From Flavobacteriaceae bacterium HL-DH10 (lineage in GTDB: Bacteria; Bacteroidota; Bacteroidia; Flavobacteriales; Flavobacteriaceae), in the NCBI GenBank assembly GCA_031826515.1, contig CP134536.1:3478501-3542500 (forward strand): a stretch of 64,000 bases of DNA, written 5' to 3'. Numbering within the stretch: the first letter of the stretch is position 1; every line of letters starts with the position of its first letter. The notes beneath the pieces were generated by a model. It worked only from the letters and a program-made list of their open reading frames with translations, was not told the DNA's origin and made no database searches. Below are positions 25,588 to 34,239 of this stretch, one piece after another. The position numbers and the translations under genes are program-made.

Positions 25588-25591
25588 TTTC

Positions 25592-25636
25592 ATGTCAGTT
25601 CTGCCCATTTTTAATAGAAAACCGTATCGAGAACAA
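25592..25636. repeat. Intergenic repeat, copy 2 (GTCAGTT type)
   Basis: GTCAGTTCTGCCC, then TTAATAGAAAACCGTATCGA and GAACAAG, a diverged copy of 5611-5656. Like that copy, it sits between convergent gene ends. Confidence 0.5.
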
Positions 25637-25649
25637 GTTATTTGTCTCT

Positions 25650-27143
25650 TTATAAATATACAGATACAGTAAGTACAAGCATGGTGAATACTAAAAGTAT
25701 AATAACCAAAGGCATTACAAACTTCAGCCATTTATCGTAGCCTACTTTTACAATAGCTAGTGATGCTAATATTAACCCTGTAGGATTTATAAAAGCAAAT
25801 AAACCCATACCGTATTGATAGGCGTTAACAACAAATTCTCTACCAATACCTACACCATCGGCTAATGGAGACATAATAGGCATTGTTAACACAGCCATTC
25901 CAGAAGATGATGGAATAAAAAAGGACAAACCGCCATAAATATAAAGCATCACATTTATAAACAAACCTTTATTCATTCCGTTTGTAGCATTACTTGCATA
26001 GTAAAGCATCGTGTCGCTTATTTGTCCATTATCCATTAAAACGGTTATACCACGAGCAATTCCTATAATTATAGCTACACCTAATAAATCACTAGCACCT
26101 TTAATAAAAGTTTCAACAAAGGTATATTCATTTATTTTGGCTATAAACCCAATAATGATAGAACCCACTAAAAATACAGCTGTCATTTCTATAAACCACC
26201 AATCTAGCTGGGATACGCCATAAACCATTATTATAAAGCACATAATAAAGATGAAAAGTATAAGGCGTAAGCGTGAAGTTAATATAATTAATGAATTGGT
26301 ATTGCTACCAAACATACGTTCTATATCGTTTTTTTGATCAAAAATAACAGATTTTGAAGGATCTTTTTTTACGCGTTGTGCATATCTAATTATGTAGATG
26401 ATACAAATAAGTGTTCCCAGAATAAGCATAACAAACCGCCCTGTTAAACCTGTTGTCCAATTGATACCAGCAGCATCTGATGCTATAATAGCACTAAACG
26501 GATTTGTTGTGGAGCACATTGTGCCAATTGAAGACCCTATATAAATACTAGCTAAAGCTACCATGGCATCATATTTTGCAGCAAGAAATATAGGAATAAG
26601 AATGGGGTAGAAGGCTATAGTCTCTTCAGCTAATCCAAAAGTCGTTCCGCCAATGGCAATTAGTAATGTTACTAGAATAATTAGTAAATACTCTTTTCCT
26701 TTTAAAGCGGTGGCTAGCCATGAAATTCCAGCATCAAATGCGCCTGTGTAATTCATAATGCCAATAAGACCTCCAATAAATAACACTAAAAAAATAATAT
26801 CTGCTCCTTCTATGATTCCTTTTATTGGTGATTGTATGAATGCGAATACTCCTTGTGGTGTGTTATCAACTTCTTTGTAAGTATTAGGGATGCTAATAGG
26901 TTTCCAAATATCACCATTGGTGAATTTTTCTAAAGGAATTTTAATGTTTAAACTATCTAAAGTATTTTGTGTAGCAACTAAAGTTGTTGATGTTCCTAAG
27001 CTAGTTTTGGTAAACGTATTTGCTTCTTTATTATAAGACAAGGAATCGAATTTTCCAGAAGGGATAATCCATGTTAAGATGGCGACTAACCCTGCGATTA
27101 TAATTAATATAGTTTGAGCTGTTGGAAATTTTATTTTTTTCAA
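25650..27143 (-). CDS. YfcC-family membrane transporter
   Basis: An inner-membrane carrier of the YfcC/DcuC-like ion-transporter group, often annotated as C4-dicarboxylate or basic amino-acid transport. The 497-residue chain has about a dozen hydrophobic helices, the first at residues 10-28. A soluble loop of ~80 residues (40-115) follows, then the family core GGTTFGLAEETIAFYPILIP near 175-195 and SIGTMCSTTNPFSAIIASDA near 215. A matching segment near the C-terminus (LSFFIPSSSGMAVLTMPIMS) represents the second half of an inverted duplication. The substrate cannot be assigned. Convergent with holA, divergent from ung. Confidence 0.88.
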   Translation of the reverse strand: MKKIKFPTAQTILIIIAGLVAILTWIIPSGKFDSLSYNKEANTFTKTSLGTSTTLVATQNTLDSLNIKIPLEKFTNGDIWKPISIPNTYKEVDNTPQGVFAFIQSPIKGIIEGADIIFLVLFIGGLIGIMNYTGAFDAGISWLATALKGKEYLLIILVTLLIAIGGTTFGLAEETIAFYPILIPIFLAAKYDAMVALASIYIGSSIGTMCSTTNPFSAIIASDAAGINWTTGLTGRFVMLILGTLICIIYIIRYAQRVKKDPSKSVIFDQKNDIERMFGSNTNSLIILTSRLRLILFIFIMCFIIMVYGVSQLDWWFIEMTAVFLVGSIIIGFIAKINEYTFVETFIKGASDLLGVAIIIGIARGITVLMDNGQISDTMLYYASNATNGMNKGLFINVMLYIYGGLSFFIPSSSGMAVLTMPIMSPLADGVGIGREFVVNAYQYGMGLFAFINPTGLILASLAIVKVGYDKWLKFVMPLVIILLVFTMLVLTVSVYL

Positions 27144-27205
27144 TCGGAAAATATTTTATTAGGATTAAAGATAGTATTATTTTAGTTTGATTTTAATTTT
27201 TAAGA

Positions 27206-27871
27206 ATGAATTTAGAGATCCACTCAAGTTGGAAGCATCGTTTACAAAACGAATTTGATAAACCTTATTTTAAAGATTTATTAAGTTTTGTTACAGATGA
27301 GTATCATAGCCATCAATGCTTTCCGCCTGAAAACGAAATATTTAATGCGTTTAATTTCTGTTCTTTTAATGATGTTAAAGTTGTTATTATAGGGCAAGAT
27401 CCATATCATGATATTGGTCAAGCCAATGGACTTTGTTTTTCAGTAAGTGAGAATGTAAAGCATCCACCATCTTTAATTAATATTTTTAAAGAGATTGAAA
27501 CAGATATAGGTAATCCGTATCCTGAAAGTGGCGATTTAACGCATTGGTCTAAACAAGGTGTCTTATTATTAAATGCTACATTAACTGTAAGAGCACATCA
27601 AGCAGGAAGTCATCAAAAAAAAGGCTGGGAGCAGTTTACAGATGCAATTATTAAAGTTGTTAGTGAGAAAAAGGAAAATATAGTATTCTTACTTTGGGGA
27701 GGTTTTGCTAAGAAAAAAGAAAAATTAATAGATAAAGACAAGCATTATATTTTAACTAGCGGACATCCTTCTCCATTAAGTGCAAATAGAGGGTATTGGT
27801 TTGGAAATAAGTGTTTTAGTAAAACTAATTTGATTCTAAAAAAAATAGATAAGAAATTGATATCTTGGTAA
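27206..27871 (+). CDS. ung: Uracil-DNA glycosylase (family 1)
   Basis: Removes uracil from DNA at the first step of base-excision repair. The catalytic water-activating motif GQDPYHD begins at residue 63 (Asp65), and the DNA-intercalation motif HPSPLSANRG lies around residue 187, with the catalytic His. NIFKEIETDIGNPYP and LLLNATLTVRAHQAGSH are the other family 1 blocks. At 221 residues it has the standard bacterial length and ends soon after the last motif. The 5' gap to the divergent transporter is 62 bp. A 9-bp-arm hairpin lies about 100 bp downstream. Confidence 0.97.
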   Translation: MNLEIHSSWKHRLQNEFDKPYFKDLLSFVTDEYHSHQCFPPENEIFNAFNFCSFNDVKVVIIGQDPYHDIGQANGLCFSVSENVKHPPSLINIFKEIETDIGNPYPESGDLTHWSKQGVLLLNATLTVRAHQAGSHQKKGWEQFTDAIIKVVSEKKENIVFLLWGGFAKKKEKLIDKDKHYILTSGHPSPLSANRGYWFGNKCFSKTNLILKKIDKKLISW

Positions 27872-27974
27872 TTGTACTTTTTATTTTATTCTCAAATATG
27901 CGTTAAAATAATAGGTAAGCAATTATAAAATATAAGTATTGCAGTCACATTCTAATCTATATATAATATGATAG

Positions 27975-28005
27975 ATACATGATACAAAATCATGTATGCG
28001 TTTAC
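27975..28005. terminator. Possible terminator between ung and a small gene
   Basis: ATACATGAT-ACAAA-ATCATGTAT has perfect 9-bp arms, followed after a few bases by a T-rich stretch. AU-rich stem and imperfect T-run, so tentative. Confidence 0.4.
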
Positions 28006-28032
28006 TTTTTTATTGTGTTTTTTTGAATAAAA

Positions 28033-28206
28033 TTAGCTACCAGTAGGGGCTAAATGATGTTCTTCTTCAAAATTTAATTGTGTTCTAAGTACAACAGGTT
28101 TTCTGTCAATTTTTACTCTTTTTTCTGTTTTGTTGCAACTAAACATTAGAAGTAAAAAATTAATTGCTACCAGAATTGAAATTGAAATAGTAATTGTTAA
28201 TAGCAT
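28033..28206 (-). CDS. Small single-span membrane protein, unknown function
   Basis: A 57-residue protein: one membrane helix (ITISISILVAINFLLLMF) followed by SCNKTEKRVKID and a tail ending HHLAPTGS. The frame is open further upstream to 28257, but the ATG at 28206 places the membrane helix at the N-terminus as expected. The combination of an N-terminal helix, a CNKT segment and a short polar tail ending APTGS gives the impression of a conserved flavobacterial small protein; function unknown. A lipoprotein reading (Cys after FS) is possible but the lipobox is poor. Confidence 0.55.
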   Translation of the reverse strand: MLLTITISISILVAINFLLLMFSCNKTEKRVKIDRKPVVLRTQLNFEEEHHLAPTGS

Positions 28207-28365
28207 AGGTTTTGGGATTTGTGTCGGCAAATTACTTAAAAAAACGATTAAAAGCAATTTTTAAATCGAAAAAAAAACATATTACAACAAAAATACTAAA
28301 AAAAAGACTACAGAACAATAAGTAGTTGTACTTATTTAAATTTATGCTAAATGCTTAAACTAAGC

Positions 28366-29535
28366 TTACAGTTTTTGTGATTTTAATAAAATATTGTGAG
28401 TTTTTTTATTGAGTACATCTTTATGTATAGTAATTGAAATAGCTTTAAGTCTAAAATATGCCTTACTTATATAAATGAAACCTCCATTTCCTATTCTATC
28501 ACTAGCTGATCCCCAAGAATTTTTCACTTTGTAATATAATTTTCCATATTGATCTTTTACAATACCTGTTATATGCATTAAATGGTCATCGGTAGTATTA
28601 TAATTTTCAAACTCTTCTTGTCTGTATTTTTGGGTTATGTTATTTTCTTTAACTACATATGTTAAAGCTTTTTTATTATCGTCTATATTTTTAGGAATTA
28701 CTGCCACTCCATATTTTTGAGAAAACGTTTTTTCAGATACATCTATATCTAATGCTATAGTGTAGCCTTTGTTTATAGCATTGTCAGTTATTTCAGTTAA
28801 TTCATTTAAAGGGATGTTGTAATAGGCGCCATTTGAAAAATTATCAGGAATATTTAAAATAAATTTAGAATAAAAAGGAGTTTGAGTAAATGATGTTAAA
28901 GTGATATACTCATCTGGATTAAACTTTGTCATTTCTAAAAATGATTTTGGACTATACACATTACCATTATAATTGAAAGTATCAGGCGTTTTTCCTATAT
29001 AAATATTTAAAATAGAATCTATTGATTGTTTCCAATTTGGGTATTTAGAATTTTTTCCATTTTTAATGTAGGCATCCAAAACCACTTTTAAGGCAGGAAC
29101 TATTTTTGAGTGATTATATAAATTTTCATTATTTACAAAACCATTGTAAACACTTTCGGGAACTAATCCGTATTTTTTTATAGAGTTAGTAACATCATGA
29201 GCTAAACCACCTTCACTAAACTGAGTTTTTCCCTGTCTCATTATATAATTCCATGCTTTATCTTCATATGTTTTTCTAACATTAAACATTTCAGAAATAT
29301 CAATATCTTGTTTTGAGTTTTTATAAATTTCAGATTCAATAAAAGAAGAAGTGGAAAAGCTCCAGCATGTACCAGTGTTTCCTTGGTTTTTAACTGGAGA
29401 AGTATTTAATTCTATTACCGGCGTGAATATATAAGGTTGCTCTGCGGCAATAGTTAATTTTTTGGTTGCAGTTTCTTGCGAGAAAGAAAAAAGTATCGTT
29501 AATAAAAATGCAAATAAAAAAGTATATTTTTTCAT
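28366..29535 (-). CDS. Secreted C1-family cysteine peptidase (aminopeptidase C / bleomycin hydrolase-like)
   Basis: A papain-fold peptidase with signal peptide (MKKYTFLFAFLLTILFSFSQ), 389 residues. Catalytic residues: Gln51 and Cys57 in NQGNTGTCWSFSTSSF, His near 321 in DDHLMHITG, and Asn near 342 in VKNSWG. The overall layout (EMFNVRKTYEDKAWNYIMRQ, then QFSEGGLAHDV) follows bacterial bleomycin-hydrolase/PepC relatives. Unlike cytoplasmic PepC, this one is exported. The frame extends upstream to 29610, but the ATG at 29535 starts the signal peptide. It is transcribed away from menB with about 120 bp between start codons. No C-terminal sorting domain was seen. Confidence 0.9.
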   Translation of the reverse strand: MKKYTFLFAFLLTILFSFSQETATKKLTIAAEQPYIFTPVIELNTSPVKNQGNTGTCWSFSTSSFIESEIYKNSKQDIDISEMFNVRKTYEDKAWNYIMRQGKTQFSEGGLAHDVTNSIKKYGLVPESVYNGFVNNENLYNHSKIVPALKVVLDAYIKNGKNSKYPNWKQSIDSILNIYIGKTPDTFNYNGNVYSPKSFLEMTKFNPDEYITLTSFTQTPFYSKFILNIPDNFSNGAYYNIPLNELTEITDNAINKGYTIALDIDVSEKTFSQKYGVAVIPKNIDDNKKALTYVVKENNITQKYRQEEFENYNTTDDHLMHITGIVKDQYGKLYYKVKNSWGSASDRIGNGGFIYISKAYFRLKAISITIHKDVLNKKTHNILLKSQKL

Positions 29536-29654
29536 AATGTAGAACTTAAAAGAATATTGAATATTTATAGAAAAGCTAGCTTTTAAGGGCTTAAATTTTA
29601 AATTAAACATAGCTATTAATAAAATAAAATTTATTTTTGACTAAAATAAACAAA

Positions 29655-30494
29655 ATGGACCAAGTAAACTGGGTAACAGTTAAAGAATATGAAGACATTA
29701 CATATAAAAAATGTGATGGTGTTGCAAGAATAGCATTTAACAGACCTAATGTGCGTAATGCCTTTAGACCAAAAACAACAAGTGAGCTTTATGATGCATT
29801 TTATAATGCCAATGAAGATGTCAATATAGGTGTTGTTTTATTATCTGCTGAAGGACCTTCGACTAAAGATGGTGTGTATTCTTTTTGCAGTGGAGGAGAC
29901 CAAAAGGCAAGAGGGAAACAAGGCTATGTTGGAGAAGATGGGTATCATCGATTGAATATTTTGGAAGTACAACGTTTAATACGTTTTATGCCGAAGGCAG
30001 TTATTGCTGTAGTACCCGGTTGGGCAGTAGGAGGCGGACATAGTTTACATGTAGTTTGCGATTTGACTTTAGCGAGTAAAGAACATGCTATTTTTAAACA
30101 AACAGATGCCGATGTTACTAGTTTTGATGGCGGCTACGGATCGGCATATTTAGCCAAAATGGTTGGACAAAAAAAGGCACGTGAAATATTTTTCTTAGGA
30201 AGAAATTATTCTGCACAGGAAGCATTTGATATGGGCATGGTTAATGCCGTTATTCCTCATGATGAATTAGAAAGTACAGCTTACCAATGGGCTCAAGAAA
30301 TATTAGCAAAATCGCCAACCTCTATTAAGATGCTTAAATTCGCTATGAATTTAACCGATGATGGTATGGTAGGACAGCAAGTATTTGCTGGAGAAGCAAC
30401 TCGATTAGCGTATATGACTGATGAAGCTGTTGAAGGTAGAAATGCTTTTCTAGAGAAGCGTAAACCTAATTTTGTAAAAAAATGGATTCCATAA
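29655..30494 (+). CDS. menB: 1,4-dihydroxy-2-naphthoyl-CoA synthase
   Basis: Crotonase-fold enzyme that closes the second ring in menaquinone synthesis, using o-succinylbenzoyl-CoA. Motifs: GVARIAFNRPNVRNAFRPKT near the N-terminus, FCSGGDQKARG (oxyanion hole), GGGHSLHVVCDLTLAS, and TDADVTSFDGGYGSAYLAK with the catalytic Asp. The tail EGRNAFLEKRKPNF is typical. The frame begins at a TTG (29637), but the ATG at 29655 (MDQVNWVTVKEYEDI) fits the family better and gives 279 residues. It heads the menB-menA-MBL-menC-CPBP-menE cluster. menD and menF are not in the window. Confidence 0.97.
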   Translation: MDQVNWVTVKEYEDITYKKCDGVARIAFNRPNVRNAFRPKTTSELYDAFYNANEDVNIGVVLLSAEGPSTKDGVYSFCSGGDQKARGKQGYVGEDGYHRLNILEVQRLIRFMPKAVIAVVPGWAVGGGHSLHVVCDLTLASKEHAIFKQTDADVTSFDGGYGSAYLAKMVGQKKAREIFFLGRNYSAQEAFDMGMVNAVIPHDELESTAYQWAQEILAKSPTSIKMLKFAMNLTDDGMVGQQVFAGEATRLAYMTDEAVEGRNAFLEKRKPNFVKKWIP

Positions 30495-30588
30495 TGTAAA
30501 ACATCTAAATACTAAATTTTGATACTCAATAAAATAATCAAAATAGATGTCTACATGTAATCAATTAAAAACAACAGATATAAACTAA

Positions 30589-31491
30589 ATGAAAAATATT
30601 TTTCTTTGGATTTCAGCTATGCGCTTAAGAACATTGCCTTTGTCTATTTCAGGTATTATTCTTGCTTCTTGTTTTGCTGAGTATAATGGATTATTTAATT
30701 TAAAAGTTTGTGGCTTAGCTATTTTAACCACATTAAGTTTTCAAATACTATCTAACCTTGCAAATGATTATGGAGATGGTTTAAAGGGTACAGATAATGA
30801 AGATAGAATAGGGCCAAAGCGTGCCATTCAATCAGGTGCTATATCACCAGACGATATGTTTAATGCTATTAAAATAAATGTTTTAATCTGCATCGGATTA
30901 TCCACTGCATTAATTTTTAGTGCTTTTGGTGTAAAACATTTGTTGTTAACGATTATATTTTTCCTGTTAGGAGCTTTTTCTGTTATTGCAGCCATTCGTT
31001 ATACAGTTGGAAATAATGCGTATGGTTATAAAGCTTTAGGCGATGTTTTTGTTTTTATATTTTTCGGATTAGTAAGTATAATAGGTTGTTATGTCCTTTA
31101 TGCTAAAAAAATAGATCATGTGGTTTTTTTACCAGCTATAACTGTTGGATTACTAAGTACAGCTGTATTAAACCTTAATAATATGAGAGATATAGCTTCA
31201 GATACTAAAGCAAATAAAATTACTTTGGTAGTAAAGTTAGGTAGCAAAAAAGCTAAATTGTATCATAAAACATTAATTATTTTAGCTATTGTGCTTTCTA
31301 GTTTATTTGGAATATTGTACTATACATCTCCTTATAATTTAATTTTTGTAATTGCTTATGTTCCTTTATTAATTCATTTAAAAACCGTGCATAGTAATAC
31401 AGAGTCTAAGTTATTAGATCCTGAATTAAAGAAATTAGCACTAACAACAGTTTTATTAGCTGTTTTAATGGGTACTGGTCATTTATTATAG
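30589..31491 (+). CDS. menA: 1,4-dihydroxy-2-naphthoate polyprenyltransferase
   Basis: UbiA-superfamily membrane prenyltransferase that attaches the isoprenoid tail to dihydroxynaphthoate. The 300-residue protein begins with MRLRTLPLSISGIILAS, characteristic of MenA. The first Asp-rich motif is NLANDYGDGLKGTDNEDR (about residues 56-73), the second NLNNMRDIASDTKANKITL (about 201-219). Eight or nine membrane helices are evident between. It follows menB after 94 bp and precedes the MBL-fold gene by 42 bp. Polyprenyl chain length cannot be read from the sequence. Confidence 0.96.
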   Translation: MKNIFLWISAMRLRTLPLSISGIILASCFAEYNGLFNLKVCGLAILTTLSFQILSNLANDYGDGLKGTDNEDRIGPKRAIQSGAISPDDMFNAIKINVLICIGLSTALIFSAFGVKHLLLTIIFFLLGAFSVIAAIRYTVGNNAYGYKALGDVFVFIFFGLVSIIGCYVLYAKKIDHVVFLPAITVGLLSTAVLNLNNMRDIASDTKANKITLVVKLGSKKAKLYHKTLIILAIVLSSLFGILYYTSPYNLIFVIAYVPLLIHLKTVHSNTESKLLDPELKKLALTTVLLAVLMGTGHLL

Positions 31492-31533
31492 TTTTTTTGT
31501 ATATTATATTTTAATCTTTTAATTTCCAATGTT

Positions 31534-32211
31534 ATGAAAATTACTTTTTATGGTCATGCTAGTTTAGGCATTAAAATAGATGATGTTAATATTCTTGTAG
31601 ATCCTTTTATTTCTGGAAACCCAAAAGCTTCAAACATTAATATAGATTCACTTGAAGCCGACTATATTTTAGTAACACATGCGCATCAAGATCATATTTT
31701 AGATGTTGAAGCAATTGCAAAACGAACGAATGCAGTTATTATTTCTAATTATGAAATTGTTACACATTATGGTAGTTTAGGGCTTGAAGGACACCCAATG
31801 AATCATGGAGGTACTTGGGATTTTGATTTCGGAACAGTTAAATATGTAAATGCTATTCACACATCATCTTTTCCTGATGGTACATATGGTGGACAACCAG
31901 GGGGCTTTGTTATTGAAGGTGAACATAAAAATATTTATATAGCAGGAGATACGGCTTTAACTTTTGACATGAAGCTGATTCCTATGCAAACAAAGCTAGA
32001 TTTAGCTATTTTACCTATCGGCGATAATTTTACTATGGGAATTGATGATGCTATATTAGCTAGTGATTTTATTGAATGCGATAAAATTTTAGGTTACCAT
32101 TACGATACTTTTGGATATATTGAAATAGACCATAAAGTCGCAAAAAGAAAATTCTTCGAAAAAAATAAAGATTTAATGCTTTTAGAAATAGGAGAATCTA
32201 TAGAATTGTAA
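31534..32211 (+). CDS. UPF0173-type metallo-beta-lactamase-fold hydrolase
   Basis: A 225-residue metal-dependent hydrolase of the UPF0173 group. The metal motif H-x-H-x-D-H is at residues 49-54 (HAHQDH). MNHGG and HTSSFPDGTYGGQPGGFVIE follow, then YIAGDTALTFDM (bridging Asp) and LPIGDNFTMGIDDA, the family's typical second half. The closest familiar relatives are UlaG-like or general MBL hydrolases with unknown substrate. Its stop codon touches the menC start, so it is embedded in the menaquinone operon. The position suggests, but does not prove, a link to quinone or CoA-thioester metabolism. Confidence 0.92.
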   Translation: MKITFYGHASLGIKIDDVNILVDPFISGNPKASNINIDSLEADYILVTHAHQDHILDVEAIAKRTNAVIISNYEIVTHYGSLGLEGHPMNHGGTWDFDFGTVKYVNAIHTSSFPDGTYGGQPGGFVIEGEHKNIYIAGDTALTFDMKLIPMQTKLDLAILPIGDNFTMGIDDAILASDFIECDKILGYHYDTFGYIEIDHKVAKRKFFEKNKDLMLLEIGESIEL

Positions 32212-33249
32212 ATGATAAAAGCTTACCATAAAAAATACATTCTCAATTTTAAACAAGCTAGCGGAACATCTCGTGGTGTTTTAAAAACAAAAGAAACGTG
32301 GTTTCTTCTTCTCGATTTTAATGGAAAAAAGGGTATAGGCGAATGTGGCTTGTTTAGAGGCTTGTCTGTTGATGATAGACCAGATTACGAAGAAAAGCTA
32401 AAATGGACTTGTCAAAATATTAATTTAGGCCTGGAGGTTTTATTAGGTGAATTAATGGAATTCCCAAGTATTCAATTTGGATTAGAAATGGCTTTTAAAT
32501 CTTTAGAAAGTCAAAATCAATTTGAATTATTTCCTTCGAAATTTACAGATGGAGAAGATTCAATTCCTATCAATGGGCTTATTTGGATGGGTACTGAAGT
32601 TTTTATGAAACAACAAATTGTTGAAAAAATTGAAGCAGGTTTTACATGTATTAAAATGAAAATAGGTTCGATAGATTTTCAAACTGAAATTGATCTTATT
32701 AAATCGATTAGAAATGAATTCACCTCAAAAGATATTGAATTACGTGTAGATGCTAATGGTGCTTTTTTACCTTCTGAAGCTTTAGAAAAATTAAAAATAT
32801 TATCTGAATTCGATTTGCATTCTATTGAACAGCCTATAAAACAAGGTCAAATAGAAGCTATGGCAAACTTATGCGAAAAAACACCTTTACCAATCGCTTT
32901 AGATGAAGAATTAATAGGCGTTTTTTTTGTAACTAATAAAGAATCATTATTACAAAACATAAGACCACAATATATTATTTTAAAACCCAGTTTAATTGGT
33001 GGTTTTAAAGGAAGTAATGAGTGGATAGACATAGCCGAAAAAAATAAAATAGGCTGGTGGATTACAAGTGCTTTAGAAAGTAATGTGGGGCTTAATGCCA
33101 TTGCACAATATACTTATATAAAACAGCATGATGTACCACAAGGACTTGGTACTGGGAGCTTATTTACTAATAATTTTAAAAGCCCTTTGCAAGTAAAAAA
33201 AGGTACATTGCAATACAATAAAAAAAGTGATTGGAAATTTAATTTATAA
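32212..33249 (+). CDS. menC: o-Succinylbenzoate synthase
   Basis: Enolase-superfamily enzyme dehydrating SHCHC to o-succinylbenzoate. The barrel shows the catalytic lysines in CIKMKIGS (K-x-K, about residues 144-151), metal ligands in RVDANGAF, SIEQPIKQG and ALDEEL, and the distal lysine in YIILKPSLIGG. The N-terminal capping domain starts MIKAYHKKYILNFKQ and includes GIGECGLF. At 345 residues it is normal. Its ATG begins at the base after the upstream stop, indicating tight coupling. The CPBP gene starts 3 bp after its stop. Confidence 0.95.
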   Translation: MIKAYHKKYILNFKQASGTSRGVLKTKETWFLLLDFNGKKGIGECGLFRGLSVDDRPDYEEKLKWTCQNINLGLEVLLGELMEFPSIQFGLEMAFKSLESQNQFELFPSKFTDGEDSIPINGLIWMGTEVFMKQQIVEKIEAGFTCIKMKIGSIDFQTEIDLIKSIRNEFTSKDIELRVDANGAFLPSEALEKLKILSEFDLHSIEQPIKQGQIEAMANLCEKTPLPIALDEELIGVFFVTNKESLLQNIRPQYIILKPSLIGGFKGSNEWIDIAEKNKIGWWITSALESNVGLNAIAQYTYIKQHDVPQGLGTGSLFTNNFKSPLQVKKGTLQYNKKSDWKFNL

Positions 33250-33252
33250 AGT

Positions 33253-34227
33253 ATGTATATAGCTCAGGCATTTAAAGGCTTGCACGAATGGTGGCGTTAT
33301 TTAATTGGTTTAGTCATTATATTTTTTTCTTGGCAACTTATTGGAATGATTCCTTTAGGGGTTGGTATAGCTATTAAAGTTATTGGTACTGGTATGGTAC
33401 CAACTACTATTCCACAAATGAGTGACATTTTGGGGAGTAATTTATTTTTATTTTTAATGTTACTTTCTTTTGCTTTCGGACTGCTTGGTGTGTTTCTGTC
33501 TTCAAAAGTAATTCACAAACAATCTATAACAAGTTTAACAACTTCAAGAAAAAAGATAGATTGGAAGCGGTTTTGGTTCATGTTTATAACATGGGGTATT
33601 ATATCAAGTAGCTTTGTGTTAATTGAATATTATTTGAGTCCAGATAATTATCAAGTAAACTTTAATTTGCAGCCATTTTTAATACTTTGTGTTATAGCGA
33701 TTGTTTTAATACCATTACAAACAAGTTTTGAAGAATATTTTTTCAGAGGGTATTTAATGCAAGGAATTGGATCTGTATTTAGAAATAAATGGGCGCCTCT
33801 TTTAATTACTTCAGTAGGCTTTGGTTTAATGCATATCATGAATCCTGAAGTTGAAAAGTTAGGCTCTGTTATTATGATTTATTATATAGGTACAGGGTTG
33901 TTTTTAGGAATCATGACTTTAATGGATGAGGGTTTAGAGCTTTCACTGGGATTTCATGCGGCAAACAATTTATTTACAGCACTTTTAGTAACAGCAGATT
34001 GGACGGCGTTTCAAACTCATTCTATTTTAAAAGATATGTCTGATCCATCAGAAATGGGGATTTCTGAAATTTTTGTTCCCGTTTTTGTTATTTTTCCAAT
34101 TTTACTATTTATTCTTTCCAAAATATATAAATGGAGCAATTGGAAGGATAAATTATTCGGAAAAGTAGTTGAACCATCAAAAGAAAACTATAAATTTATT
34201 GACGAAATAGGGAGCGATTTCCAGTAA
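33253..34227 (+). CDS. CPBP-family intramembrane metalloprotease
   Basis: A polytopic membrane protein of the CAAX-protease/bacteriocin-processing (CPBP, ABI) family. The glutamate metalloprotease motif is FEEYFFRG (EExxxR, about residue 159-166). The second motif is MHIMNPE near 195, the third GFHAANN near 233-239. Seven or eight hydrophobic helices are visible. It lies 3 bp after menC and 12 bp before menE, so it is part of the men transcript. CPBP proteins are known for prenyl-protein processing and bacteriocin immunity; which role applies here is not evident. The C-terminal ~40 residues are polar and cytoplasmic. Confidence 0.92.
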   Translation: MYIAQAFKGLHEWWRYLIGLVIIFFSWQLIGMIPLGVGIAIKVIGTGMVPTTIPQMSDILGSNLFLFLMLLSFAFGLLGVFLSSKVIHKQSITSLTTSRKKIDWKRFWFMFITWGIISSSFVLIEYYLSPDNYQVNFNLQPFLILCVIAIVLIPLQTSFEEYFFRGYLMQGIGSVFRNKWAPLLITSVGFGLMHIMNPEVEKLGSVIMIYYIGTGLFLGIMTLMDEGLELSLGFHAANNLFTALLVTADWTAFQTHSILKDMSDPSEMGISEIFVPVFVIFPILLFILSKIYKWSNWKDKLFGKVVEPSKENYKFIDEIGSDFQ

Positions 34228-34239
34228 TAAATTATATTT

